NCBI GenBank assembly: GCA_045539515.1
Contig: JAZQFN010000065.1
Coordinates: forward strand, 1-64,000
Reading direction: 5' to 3'
DNA: 64,000 nt
Origin: RGIG8748 sp045539515
GTDB taxonomy: Bacteria > Bacillota > Clostridia > UMGS1810
Below the pieces are notes generated by a model. That model saw only the letters and a program-made list of their open reading frames with translations. It did no database searches and was not told where the DNA came from. Each line of letters begins with the position of its first letter. The stretch's first letter is position 1. This document shows, one piece after another, positions 48,567 through 59,700 of this stretch. The position numbers and the translations under genes are program-made.

Positions 48567-48667
48567 TTAATGTACCTCGTTTCTCTATATTCTGTTGACT
48601 TCATTGTAGCAATTATGTTACACTAAATGTAGGGGTAATATTGTTTGATTTAGGGGGTATACATGTT

Positions 48668-49531
48668 ATGAATATGGATTATAGCCTACTCGAATCTGGT
48701 CAGGATTTCAGCATAGAAATAACTGAAAGCACCTGGACATCCACTCACAACCACTGGCACCTGGAATTTGGATATGTGCTTGAGGGCAGCGCCATACACG
48801 AATGGAACTATGTAAGCAATACCATAGAAGAGGGCAACTTCTACATAATAGGCTGCGGCTCACCTCATTCATATATGGCAACATCCAAAAGCTTAAAAAT
48901 TATAACCGTTAAATTTAACCCGGTATTCTTTGACCCCAATCTTTTCGGCGCAAGGAGCTTTTTCGAGGTACTTTCCTGCAGAAACTTCGGTTTTCATATG
49001 GAGCTGTTTTCAGTACCGCCCGTACCTCACACATACAAAGACCATGACGGCTCAGCTCTCAAACTTTTAAATGAAATTCTGGAAGAATACCAAAACAAAA
49101 AAGCCGGATACCTTGAGGTAATAAGAGCAAAGTTTACTCTGCTGATTATAAATGCCGTGCGTCCGCTGTATGCGGATGTAGTGCATCCAACTGCCAACAA
49201 AACCGACCGATTTACAGAGGTTATCCGCTATATAAACTCAAGCTACTCTAAAAACATAACCTTAAATGACATATGCTCCATTATAAACTACACTCCGGCA
49301 CATATGAGCAAGAAGTTTAAAGCCAATATGGGCATAACCTTTTTTGAATACTTAAGGCGGATACGAATAGCATCCGCCCAGCGATTACTGATGAATACCG
49401 GCAAATCCATAGACGAAATAATGAATATGGTTGGCTATCAGGACAAAAAGTCCTTCTACGGTGCTTTCCGCAAGGTGACGGGAACTACTCCCGATGCTTA
49501 CAGGAGAAGACATAATTATGGTAGCCGATAA
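48668..49531 (+). CDS. AraC family transcriptional regulator
   Basis: A 287-residue protein with an N-terminal cupin-like sensing domain (HNHWHLEFGYVLEGSAIHEW) and a C-terminal pair of helix-turn-helices (about residues 185-285): NITLNDICSIINYTPAHMSKKFK and SIDEIMNMVGYQDKKSFYGAFRKVTGTTPDAYR. ATG 48668 is nine bases from AGGGGGT; the TTG at 48641 is less likely. It is the only plus-strand gene in the cluster and divergent from the dehydrogenase, so it is a probable activator of the local sugar genes. Confidence 0.88.
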   Translation: MNMDYSLLESGQDFSIEITESTWTSTHNHWHLEFGYVLEGSAIHEWNYVSNTIEEGNFYIIGCGSPHSYMATSKSLKIITVKFNPVFFDPNLFGARSFFEVLSCRNFGFHMELFSVPPVPHTYKDHDGSALKLLNEILEEYQNKKAGYLEVIRAKFTLLIINAVRPLYADVVHPTANKTDRFTEVIRYINSSYSKNITLNDICSIINYTPAHMSKKFKANMGITFFEYLRRIRIASAQRLLMNTGKSIDEIMNMVGYQDKKSFYGAFRKVTGTTPDAYRRRHNYGSR

Positions 49532-49556
49532 ATTTTTGAATGAGGCTAATACGACC

Positions 49557-49808
49557 AATATGTCATTCTGAGCGTAGCCGTTAGGCGAAGTCGAAGAATC
49601 TCCATAGAAAGTGTGAGTCTCATTTGCAAGGAAGATTCCTCACATGCGTTCGGAATGACAATGTGGTGGTAAATTTCGGTTTATCGCTGTGTCCGATAAG
49701 CGAGACGCTCGTCCGTGTATGTCATCCTGAAGCGAAGCTGAAGGATCTCCATAGAAAGTGAGATTCTCAATTGTAAAGAAGATTCTTCGCTAACGCTCAG
49801 AATGACAA
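49557..49808. repeat. REP-like palindromic repeats (second block)
   Basis: Alternate-orientation units related to 46130-46322: TGTCATTCTGAGCG...CGAAGAATCTCC, GAAGATTCCTCACATGCG and GAAGATTCTTCGCTAACGCTCAGAATGACA. They fill the space between the convergent AraC and glycosidase genes. Confidence 0.7.
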
Positions 49809-49812
49809 AACA

Positions 49813-52353
49813 TCAGTATAATAGCTTTATTGGTCCAAAAAGTCCGCTTGGTAATGAATCCTCGTGGAAAATCTGACACTTTTCGTGGTACGGTGTAAGC
49901 ATCCAGGAAGCCCATTTGTCAAAGGCTTTAGTGTAGTAATATTCGTTTGCCGCCGTATTGGACACTCTTACTTCAAGTTCATTATATTCCTTAATGTCTT
50001 TGATATCAAGTGTAAATTTGTATGGCGGCATCACCTTAACTCCTACAGATTTACCGTTTACAAACACCTCGCAGGTGTAATTTACCTTGCCAAGGTCAAG
50101 CATAAGCTTCTTTGCCCCTTCGGGTGCAGGGAAGCTTGTTTTGTATACAATGCTTCCCGAGAAGGATTCCCCTGCAAAGGTGCGCCAGTCGCCTAAAGTA
50201 ATGCTTCTCTCTTCTTCGTTTATATCCTTACTTACGGCATAGAGCTCATCCAGAACAAACTGCTTTGTTTTCTTTGCAGTATAATTGCCGTCTAAAATAG
50301 ATTCCTTTTCATATACGGTTACTTCATCCGTAGCAATTTCATCATCTGTATACATAAGTACGAACATTTCGCCGCTTTCCAATGTGAAGGCGGTTTTTCC
50401 GTCTTTAACTTCCGGCTTTGTGATTTTACCATCGGTTAAGTTTATGAGATATACACCGTCTTGTGCACTTACGCAAATATCTTTTGCACTTACGGCTTCG
50501 TTAGATATGTAATACAGCTTGGCATTTTCTGCATTTCTCTGCATAAGTCGGATACCCTTGGTATCACCCGCAAAGTCCAGAGGTGATTTAACTATATCCC
50601 ATACATCGGCACAAAGTACACAGCCCGATATTTCCCTGAAAGCAGCTTCTGTGGTAGCAATCACCCTACCGCCGCCTTTAATAAATTCGCCAAGAAGCTC
50701 CTTAGCCTCTTTTGCCATATATCTGCAGCTTGTAATTACAAGGGTAGTGTAGCGGGCAGAACCCATATCTATTACACCTTTTTTAAGCATATCGCGGTCT
50801 GCAAGAAGGATTACATCGTCGTCAAATATATCAAAGGGTATCTGCTTATCCTCCATACCAAAGCCCACTCTGTCGTATTCTCTTACCTCTTCGCCCTCGG
50901 GTTCGTATACATAGAAGTCCTTTACGGGAAGATAGAGAGCTACATCGGACACATCTTTACCTACAGAGCATACATAGCTTACACGTTCAAGATATTTGTT
51001 GAAGTATTTATAATCGCATAAGCAAGCATACTTTTCTCTGAGATAAGGAGTTTCACCGACTCTCTGATGCCCCTTCTCCTCGCCATAGGGAGTAAGCATC
51101 ATATTGAAGATATTAATTCCTCTGATTGCCTGGAAGTTAACTACATAGCGTGTTTCATCAAAGGTAAGACCGAAGCCGAACACACCGCAGGTTTCGGTAA
51201 CGGAGCGGTCACCGCCTATCTGGGATGCTGCAGAGGAAGCATACCTGGGAAAGAAGCGGTTTTCGCAGAAAACGTTGTCGTAGTAATAGCTCTTTTCACC
51301 ACGGAAAATCTGACGCCATATTACATCTATGCCGGGCACATCAAAACAGCGCATGGCACGCATTATGTTGAAGTTACCGCCCTGAACGGAGCCGTGGGGC
51401 TTGTGGTCTATGTCAAGGTGACCGAGAAATGCCATTTCATGCTTGTTTGACCATTCCTTGCAGGGCATCATAAAGTTATTACAGAAAAGGTGTGAACACA
51501 TATCGTACCAGGCTATTACAGCTTCTCTTGACTTTTCGTCCTGAGGAAGTCTGTGTCCTGCAAGATAAGGAAGATACGGTCTTATGCTGTATCCCTGCTC
51601 CTTTTCAAACTTTTCCTCAAGGTCGGGTCTGTAGGGTATGGGTCTTGGAAGAGTGGGTTCATCGGTAAACACAGCCTTGATGTGGCTTCCGAAGTCCTCG
51701 CCTATGTGCTTTTTGTATTCCTCATGGGTCATTTCGATAAATGTATCTGTAGTTTCCTTTAAGGATATATCAGGAAAATCACTGTGTCCTGCCCAGTCGT
51801 AAAGTGTGGGTTTGGAATAATAAGTTGTAACCTCTGTATCCTGCATAAAGGTATATCCGTCTTCTACTATACCACCAAGACTTGTAAAAGCGATTTCATC
51901 ATTATTTTTTACATAGGTTTCGCCTGTGGCGTAAAGCTTTGTTTCATAAGTAAGGCATTTTCTTGCATATTCGGGATGCTCTGCAAGCACTCTGCCGCAG
52001 GCACCGCCGGAGGGCCAGCCGCCTTCATCATAGAGCCAAAGCTGTATGCCAAGCTCCTTTGCCTTAGCTGCCGCATAGGCATAGTGCTTCATATAATCCT
52101 CGCCAAGGTACTCGGTATACATGGTGGTGGGGATACCGCAGGGGCTGAAGTTGCAGGGCTGTGGCAAAACGTACAGAGTCTTTACTCCCATTGATTTAAA
52201 CTCATTGAGGCCCTTGTCGGTAGCTTCAAAGCTCAATTTTGAATTCCAGAGCCATGCAAACACCGGGGTGCAATCCACAGGTACATCATTAAACTTGTCC
52301 TGAGAAAACTTTTCCTCATAGTCAAAAAATACGTTGTTATCTGTTTTTTTCAT
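49813..52353 (-). CDS. GH106-like glycoside hydrolase (probable alpha-L-rhamnosidase type)
   Basis: An 846-residue protein. ATG 52353 is chosen because AAGGAG lies nine bases upstream. The barrel begins VFAWLWNSKLS and contains LYDEGGWPSGGACG (about residues 110-125) and FTDEPTLPRP with acidic residues likely to be catalytic, as in GH106-type enzymes that remove rhamnose. The C-terminal 150 residues form a sugar-binding jelly roll (GSIVYKTSFPAPEG, VNYTCEVFVNGKSVG). No signal peptide, so it is cytoplasmic. It is 26 bp downstream of the large secreted lyase gene. The substrate sugar is inferred and not certain. Confidence 0.75.
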   Translation of the reverse strand: MKKTDNNVFFDYEEKFSQDKFNDVPVDCTPVFAWLWNSKLSFEATDKGLNEFKSMGVKTLYVLPQPCNFSPCGIPTTMYTEYLGEDYMKHYAYAAAKAKELGIQLWLYDEGGWPSGGACGRVLAEHPEYARKCLTYETKLYATGETYVKNNDEIAFTSLGGIVEDGYTFMQDTEVTTYYSKPTLYDWAGHSDFPDISLKETTDTFIEMTHEEYKKHIGEDFGSHIKAVFTDEPTLPRPIPYRPDLEEKFEKEQGYSIRPYLPYLAGHRLPQDEKSREAVIAWYDMCSHLFCNNFMMPCKEWSNKHEMAFLGHLDIDHKPHGSVQGGNFNIMRAMRCFDVPGIDVIWRQIFRGEKSYYYDNVFCENRFFPRYASSAASQIGGDRSVTETCGVFGFGLTFDETRYVVNFQAIRGINIFNMMLTPYGEEKGHQRVGETPYLREKYACLCDYKYFNKYLERVSYVCSVGKDVSDVALYLPVKDFYVYEPEGEEVREYDRVGFGMEDKQIPFDIFDDDVILLADRDMLKKGVIDMGSARYTTLVITSCRYMAKEAKELLGEFIKGGGRVIATTEAAFREISGCVLCADVWDIVKSPLDFAGDTKGIRLMQRNAENAKLYYISNEAVSAKDICVSAQDGVYLINLTDGKITKPEVKDGKTAFTLESGEMFVLMYTDDEIATDEVTVYEKESILDGNYTAKKTKQFVLDELYAVSKDINEEERSITLGDWRTFAGESFSGSIVYKTSFPAPEGAKKLMLDLGKVNYTCEVFVNGKSVGVKVMPPYKFTLDIKDIKEYNELEVRVSNTAANEYYYTKAFDKWASWMLTPYHEKCQIFHEDSLPSGLFGPIKLLY

Positions 52354-52379
52354 AATAGTGTTCTCCTTCATAGAATCTT

Positions 52380-55300
52380 TTACTGCGGACGCACAAAAAC
52401 AATATAGGGAATTATCGAATAGTAACCCCCATCTTCATTGTATAGTACAACCGTGTCGCCCGCTTTAAATTTTGCTGTATACATATTGCGGAATGAATCA
52501 ATCTCAGTAACCGCTCCTGCCGGATCGGTCCTCTGTGCCTTATATGGGTCCTCTTCAAGATATGTATATCTCCAGGTGGGGTCTTTCTCACAGAAGTTTA
52601 CTTCGTACTGTGAAAAAATCATAACCTCGCAGTCGCAATTCACATTGAAGCTAAACCACGGAACGGAATAATCTCCAAAGGCAAATCTGTAAGTTTTGCC
52701 GTCCTCAGCTTTATAAAAAGTTTCACAACCGTAAAAAGCCGATTTAATCCAAGTAGATGTATTATCTTCCTGCGATATTCCCGGGTCAGGTGCAATAAGA
52801 TATGCACCCTCAAGATTGTATCTCTTGTTAATCCAGGTAAATTTTCTCTGACTGTTAAGACCCGTGAGCCTTCCATCGGTTTCCGCAGTAAAAATTTCAT
52901 ATCTAGACGGAATACGATGCCGGCTGCCTTCGGGAGTAAGATAACCCACATCCAAATCCACGTCGTAAATGCTTTCCACATAATCACAATATTCACTATA
53001 ATCCATACCATCACAAATATATGTAAAGTTTTCTATGTGGCTGCGGATTTCCTCTGCCCCTTCAGGCAGTATAAAATTAATTGTATACACTCTTTCTGCA
53101 TCAGCAAAGGCTGTTTTCACCTTGGCAAAAGCTGTTTTTTTGTCAGCACTTACAGTATAACTTGTAGTGACATAACACGAATTATTCACGGCTATTCCCT
53201 TTACAACAGGAAGTATGCCGTCTGTATCCAATATGTAATCATAATCATATTTATCGCCGGAAAAATCCGCAAGTTTAATATCATCTACAATAATTTCCTT
53301 AAGAACCGGAGCACCATTTACTGTTGCCGATTGAACTTTTGGCGCAATGTTATGAGAATCCAGAATAAATGCTTTAACCGTATTCCCGGTATTTTCTATC
53401 CTTACGGGCTTTGATATAATAACCTCTCTGTCACTTATCAGTCTGTAATTATCAACATTTGAATTTACAAGATTACCGGCGGAGTCGTGCTGCGCTAATG
53501 CCAGGGATATTTCATCCCTGCCTGCAGCTGCTACATTAACTTTTGCATATATCTCTTCTCCTTCGCGATAAGAAGTAACCACTTCGTCGGAATAGGGACT
53601 TTTTACAAATTCAACATAAGAAACCTCTGTTTCTCGTTCCGGCTCAAATAAATTCTCTTCCGTCCAGGAAGATTTTATTCCTTTTTTTTCGCCCATAAGG
53701 CTTATGAAAAACTGTTGCTCATCTTCTATGCTGAAGTTATACGGAAAGCTTATATTGCTGTAAACATTGCCATTTATTCTTACAGTATAGTTGACATCTT
53801 CGCGGTAATTATCCCATGTCAAGATGGCTGTACCGTCGCTTTCCTTATTAACTACAACATTTAACGGCATATACTCGTCACCGCTTACAGGCGCATCTTC
53901 GTCAAAGGTTAATCTGTAGTTCCCCTTGTGTGCGTATAACTTTAAGTTGGTATTTGTAAGGGATGCCGTTATGCCATTAATCTCATCGGTAAAAGCTGAT
54001 GGGTCATTCTCTTTGAGACTTCTTCCAAAGCTATCTGTAATATTTGAGATATCTTTCGGAAGATATGAACCGATTATATTATTTCTGCGAATGGTAATTT
54101 CCGTGTCGTCATCCGAGGAAACACTTAGCTGCCCTCTGCCCGCCACAAGAGTTACAGGCTCTGTAAATCTGTTTACAGAGTTAAGAGAGGATGCGTTTAC
54201 CAGCATAATTGAAGAATCGCTTACGACAAGTGCCGTACCATCAAATATATATTTATTGTCTATGACAACTGAACCGGATTGACCGATGGGAATATATATT
54301 ACTGTATTTTCATCATCGTTTTGAGGAGTAATTTTTATATAACCATCAAATTCCTCTGTAATAAAATCATTTTCGCGGTTTACCGACATACATGCTACGA
54401 TTGTGGTTTTGTATGCATGGTTTGTTCTGAACATAACCCTGTCTGCAACCGGCTTTAGTGCATAATTGCCGGACGGAGCATATTCTTTGCCGTTAAAAGG
54501 ACTTATATAATCACCGGAATATTCTCCGTTTAATCCCTTGGGATATACCATTTCCACATCCAGCGACGAGCCATTATTGCTAATGCTTACATTAGTGCCA
54601 TCAACAGTCATTGTACCTTCGGGAGAATGAAGCCACCACTCATAAGGTTGCATGGCATCATCGCTTAGTTCATCTACTACTATATATCTGTCGGGCCTTA
54701 AGTATATAATGCTTCTTTGTGCTTTATCGATACTTCCCATATATGCATCGGTTGCATCTCCAACAACTGCATCAAAATCATAATGAGTTACAAACTGCTT
54801 TATATTGCCTTTGGCATCCATAGAACTTGTTTTCTGTCCTTGTCCACCCGCATATGTAATGGCATTGTGTGCAAAGGTCTGTCTGGAAAAATTCTTATGA
54901 TGCTCCGAATCATAATAATCATAATATCCGCTTTGAGTAGCAAGCTTGTTGCCATTGTCCTCTATGATAAATGCATTTTGATCTGCATGCAGATGATTGT
55001 AGGAGCCGTATTCACCAGAATGAAAATATAAAGACGTTCTATTCTTATTAAGAAGGGTTGAATGCATAGCTACCATACCCTGATCCTCAAAAAGATGTGC
55101 CTTGGGATAATCTATGGGTGCAAGGGTTTGGGCATCTGCAGTATCTGCATACATTATGGCATCAAAGCTCACTTCATTAAGGGTTGAACCGACTTCCCCT
55201 ATTCGGTTTCTGAGCCAGTACGCAACTGGATTATCCGTATGCTTACCAAGCTTTGACAGCCCCATTATATGGTAGTTCGCCGGTTTGTACATACCTGCAC

Positions 55301-56597
55301 CGTCTCCAAAAGAACTCCACGAATTGTCCGGATATGTATAGAGTGCCCACTTAAGCTCATTGCGCGTCCAGGCTTTGTCGTAGTAATTTATGTATCCCCC
55401 GGCTGCCATTACATCCATAAACCACTTATCTCTTGCAAATGCGTATCTCCAGTAGCCTGTACCCTTGCTCCAGCCTCCGTCCTCAACGGACATTGGCGGA
55501 ACCTGCGCTGTATATAATTCCAGCATTTGTTTAAAGTAGTTGTCAATACCCTCTATATCGTGCAAAAGTGCCATGCTTGCTATACCGTAATATCCCAAAT
55601 AGCTCCAGTAATGGGATTCGTAAGGCTCTTGGCGGAGCTTTTGGAGCTGATAATCTTTAATATAATCAAATCTGCCTGAGAGCATATTGCGGATTGTTTC
55701 CAGGTCATCCTCCCTATCCTCTTCAACCATATAGTTATACATCCAGTCATATGCCATAGAAGCTCTCATAAGCACGTCAAAAAATGCCTGGTCATTGCCG
55801 GCAAGAGCTGAACCGCCATTTTTGTAATCCCACGAAGATAGGTGCACAAGTGCATCTACCGCAAAATCTCCATACCGTTTTTTTTGGTCCGGATCATCTG
55901 TAAGGTGATAGCACAATGCCGCCTTCTGTATTTTTGCTCCGAGATTCTGCGAGCGATCGGTTATAGTCTGAGAAATATCCGTGGTATCCTGTTCAAGCCT
56001 TGAAGTCATGGCTTTTTTCGTATCAGAAATCATTTTTTCGTATATGTCATTACCCCTTGGACTATTTTTTAATTCTTTAAGCTCAGGAGCCCCATCTTCG
56101 GTAAAGTATATCCGCGGATGAGTCACACTCACAGATGCAATCAACTCGTCAAAATCGGGAACAACAAATTCATATGCTTCAGAATCTATTCTGAACCGCC
56201 TTGCAACAGACCAGTCGCTTGCTTCTCCGCTGGAAGTTATCCTATAGCGTACCGACCACCAATACACACCGGGTTCAAAAGTATAGTTAAAGTTGTAATA
56301 TGCATATCTGATATCATCTTTTCTGTAAACAATATCTGTAAGTGCCTCATCTTTGCAAACTATGACGTCATAAGAATAAGCACCGTCTATCTGAGGCCAG
56401 GTAAAATCCGGAGGGTTCTGCATACAAGCATACTTATGTACAGGTTTAAAACGCGAAGCAAATCCAATTTCCACACTGTGGCTTATAAAAGCCTGCGGCA
56501 AAGAAGGCTTTGCCCATACAGCTTCCTTGTGGGACATAAAAACAAATACTAAAACTAATATAAACAAGAAAATTTTATGAGAATAAATTTTTTTCAT
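52380..56597 (-). CDS. Large secreted heparinase-II/III-like polysaccharide lyase, paralogue 1
   Basis: A 1405-residue exported protein (signal peptide about residues 1-29). An N-terminal fibronectin-like region with NPPDFTWPQIDGAYSYDV resembles DUF4962. An alpha/alpha barrel follows (about residues 165-500) with EPYESHYWSYLGYYG and WSKGTGYWRY, and then a beta-sandwich with YNHLHADQNAFIIED (about residue 530), the conserved His/His/Asp motif of the heparinase II/III C-terminal domain. The last 500 residues contain Ig-like or carbohydrate-binding parts. Such enzymes cleave acidic polysaccharides. The substrate cannot be told. Confidence 0.82.
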   Translation of the reverse strand: MKKIYSHKIFLFILVLVFVFMSHKEAVWAKPSLPQAFISHSVEIGFASRFKPVHKYACMQNPPDFTWPQIDGAYSYDVIVCKDEALTDIVYRKDDIRYAYYNFNYTFEPGVYWWSVRYRITSSGEASDWSVARRFRIDSEAYEFVVPDFDELIASVSVTHPRIYFTEDGAPELKELKNSPRGNDIYEKMISDTKKAMTSRLEQDTTDISQTITDRSQNLGAKIQKAALCYHLTDDPDQKKRYGDFAVDALVHLSSWDYKNGGSALAGNDQAFFDVLMRASMAYDWMYNYMVEEDREDDLETIRNMLSGRFDYIKDYQLQKLRQEPYESHYWSYLGYYGIASMALLHDIEGIDNYFKQMLELYTAQVPPMSVEDGGWSKGTGYWRYAFARDKWFMDVMAAGGYINYYDKAWTRNELKWALYTYPDNSWSSFGDGAGMYKPANYHIMGLSKLGKHTDNPVAYWLRNRIGEVGSTLNEVSFDAIMYADTADAQTLAPIDYPKAHLFEDQGMVAMHSTLLNKNRTSLYFHSGEYGSYNHLHADQNAFIIEDNGNKLATQSGYYDYYDSEHHKNFSRQTFAHNAITYAGGQGQKTSSMDAKGNIKQFVTHYDFDAVVGDATDAYMGSIDKAQRSIIYLRPDRYIVVDELSDDAMQPYEWWLHSPEGTMTVDGTNVSISNNGSSLDVEMVYPKGLNGEYSGDYISPFNGKEYAPSGNYALKPVADRVMFRTNHAYKTTIVACMSVNRENDFITEEFDGYIKITPQNDDENTVIYIPIGQSGSVVIDNKYIFDGTALVVSDSSIMLVNASSLNSVNRFTEPVTLVAGRGQLSVSSDDDTEITIRRNNIIGSYLPKDISNITDSFGRSLKENDPSAFTDEINGITASLTNTNLKLYAHKGNYRLTFDEDAPVSGDEYMPLNVVVNKESDGTAILTWDNYREDVNYTVRINGNVYSNISFPYNFSIEDEQQFFISLMGEKKGIKSSWTEENLFEPERETEVSYVEFVKSPYSDEVVTSYREGEEIYAKVNVAAAGRDEISLALAQHDSAGNLVNSNVDNYRLISDREVIISKPVRIENTGNTVKAFILDSHNIAPKVQSATVNGAPVLKEIIVDDIKLADFSGDKYDYDYILDTDGILPVVKGIAVNNSCYVTTSYTVSADKKTAFAKVKTAFADAERVYTINFILPEGAEEIRSHIENFTYICDGMDYSEYCDYVESIYDVDLDVGYLTPEGSRHRIPSRYEIFTAETDGRLTGLNSQRKFTWINKRYNLEGAYLIAPDPGISQEDNTSTWIKSAFYGCETFYKAEDGKTYRFAFGDYSVPWFSFNVNCDCEVMIFSQYEVNFCEKDPTWRYTYLEEDPYKAQRTDPAGAVTEIDSFRNMYTAKFKAGDTVVLYNEDGGYYSIIPYIVFVRPQ

Positions 56598-56739
56598 TGT
56601 TTTCTACCCCTTCATTATACATCAAAAAAATCCCTGATTTGCCAATGTCATTCTGAGTAAATCCAAAGAATCTCCCTTGCAATAAAGATTCCTTAATGAC
56701 TCTGACCAATTTTTCGGATATATTTTTTATATAAAAAAT

Positions 56740-56769
56740 CTGCGGCACGGCATTTCTGTCGTGCCGCAG
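56740..56769 (-). terminator. Terminator after heparinase-like paralogue 2
   Basis: CTGCGGCACG/CGTGCCGCAG is a 10-bp perfect stem; on the minus strand it is followed by ATTTTTTATAT. It separates the two large lyase genes into different transcription units. Confidence 0.88.
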
Positions 56770-56796
56770 AACTTTAAAGCACTCTCTTACACAATC

Positions 56797-59700
56797 TTAT
56801 TCGGATTTTACAAGACCAATCCAGTCATAGTTCCAATATGAACCATTTTCAAAAACCTTGATCGTAAAGGTATGCTTTCCTGCTGTAAGAACCATATTGG
56901 TATCAATTACCGCACCCTTAAAGTCATCGGGACCATTTCCACCCCATCCTCCTGTCTGGGGAAGAGTGAAGACATATACCGCATTATTCATTTCTATCAT
57001 ACGTTTAGGGAGCGGATCCATCCACACGCCGTAACGAAATGCAATATCATAAACACCGTCTTCGGGAACTTCTATCTCATAGGTGATACTATCATTTGTA
57101 GAATTCAACTGTGTAATACCTGTGAGGAAGTCAAGACCGTTTGTAAGTCTTGCCACGCCAACCTTTTCTTTGAAATCTTCTGCCTCCACTTTAGCAGAAA
57201 GCCTTGTATTCAGGGCATTCCAGTCGGGTTCGGCAGTTACATCACAAACATAGGTGGGAACCGATTTTAATTCTACACGTCTGTTTTCGCCTACAAAAGT
57301 AATTTCATGGTTTCCTCCAAGTGAAGTCGCAACTGTCTTGGAAAGCTTTCCTTTTTCTCCAAGGGAAATTTTATCTGCATTTCCGACAAGCAGATAGTTG
57401 CCCATCGGTATTTCAACTTCGGCAATTGCCGCAAGTTCATAGTCAGCATTGTAGTATGCAGGAGCTGAAACAGTCTTCGTAACTCCGTCTATAACCACAT
57501 CAATGCTTATGTTTTTGCCGGAATCATATCCGTGACGTACGGCCTCATTTACAAGAAGTGAATAATGTCCTTTTTGTGCATCCACATACACTTCTCCATT
57601 TTCGCCATAGGTTACACCTATACCGGTAAGCTCCGCCGATACAGGAGATGCACTATCCATAAATTCCTTTACACTTGTAATTTCAGAAATAAGCTCATTG
57701 CCTGTGTAAAGAGTAAGCTTATAGTCATCCTTGGAAGATACTCCAAGCTGACCTTCGCCACACACAACACTAACGGTATCTTCTGACTCAATGAGCTTAA
57801 TACCGTACATGGTAAGTAACTTACCTCCTACCAGCATTATGGTATCCTCATTATAAACAACAGCAGTACCCACAAAGGATATATCACCTGCATTTATAAC
57901 CTTTTCGTCATCCATGACCGTACTTACAAGTGCTACTGTGCCATCATCAAATTCAAGTGAAATATAGTCATCATATTTGGTTTCATTTACATATTTATAC
58001 GGTTCGTCTGCACCGTGAACATTTATGGTAGCAATAATCTTTGTTTGACTCACACTTTCCGTTTCAAACCATATTCTCTTGTCTACGGGTCTGGATGCAA
58101 ATTCACCCATAGGCGGAATATTTACAAGTTCAGGTCCCGAAAAAATGTTGGAATAATACGGAGTCAGCTTTTCCGGATAATGCATTCTGGTATCTGCAGC
58201 CATCTTGCTTGCTGTAATATTGATACCTCTTTTATCATCGTGTATATAAATACTGTTGTCGCCTTTGGTGTTCTGCCACCATTCAAAATTAGCTTTATTG
58301 CCAATGGCGGAATTTTGCGCCTTCAAACTGTCTATGATAATATATTTGTCAGGACGTATATATACAATGCTTCTCACAAATTTATCCAACCCGCCGTCAT
58401 AAGCATTTGTTGCATCACCCACAACAGCATCAAAATCCTGACTTGTAACAAACATATCCGTGTTTCCGTTAGCTGTCATAGAGTCGTCCGTTTGTCCCAG
58501 CCCCATATCATAGGTTACAGAATTATTTGCATATGTTTGACGGGTAAAGCCCGAATCATGAGTTGAATGATAGGCGTCGTAGTAACCGCTTCTGGCGATA
58601 AGTCTTTCTCCGTTAGACTCTATAACATAATTGTTTTGATCTGCCATAAGGTGATTGTATGAACCGTATTTACTTGCTCTGAAATAAAGGGAAGTTCTGT
58701 TTGTGGACACTATGTCTGAATGCATCGCCGTGGTTCCCTGGTCTATAAATGTCCATGCTCTCGGATATGACTTGGGTGGTGTGGGTTCTATATCATATCC
58801 ATCCGAAGAAAGTATGGAATCGTAGGTACTACCCCAAAGTGCGAAGCTTCCTACTTTATCTCTGAGCCATGCTGTAACCGGATTTCCGGTGAAATAAGCA
58901 TCGTCGGCAAGTCCCTGTATAACCCTTATGTCATTATTTACAAATGCTGTGTTTGCACTATCACCAAATGAACCGTAAGAATTATGAGGAAACATATACA
59001 AAGCCCATAGGTACTGATTCTGATGCCATGGTTTTGAATACAAATCCATATATCCATTCTGGGTCAACACCTTGGCAAGCATAGAATCTCGGTTATATGA
59101 AAATTTCCAATACTGCGTTCCTTTTGACCATCCGCCGTCCTCGTTGGACATAGGCACGTAAGTTGGAACAAACAGCTGCATAAATTCCACAAAATAGTTT
59201 TCAATTTCAGGGTAATCATGCATAAGAGCAATCGCACCTATTGCGTAATTTGACATATACGCCCATATATGAGACTCATATGGGGAATTTCTTATTATAT
59301 TTAAGGAAGAATCCTTCACTATATCAAATCTTCCCTTGAGCATACCTCCGATTTTATTTCTCTGTTCTTCTGTCATATCATTATAAAGCCAATCATACGC
59401 AAAAGAAAAATGTGACAAAATTATAAAAAATGGTTGATCCTGCCATTTGTATGAAGTCCAGCCCTCAACATAATCCCAGTCAGATACATGCATCATAAGT
59501 CCTACAGAATAATCAAAATACTTTTTGTCACCTGTAAATACATATGCCATAGCAGTATTGACAGCATCTGCAGCAACCTTCTGTCCTAACGTAGATGCAT
59601 TATCTACAGCAGCTCTGGATTCCTCTTCGTCATCATAGGTCCTTCCTAATCCCGGGTCTTCGGGATATTTTGTTTTTATGGTAGAATCTGCACCGCTTAT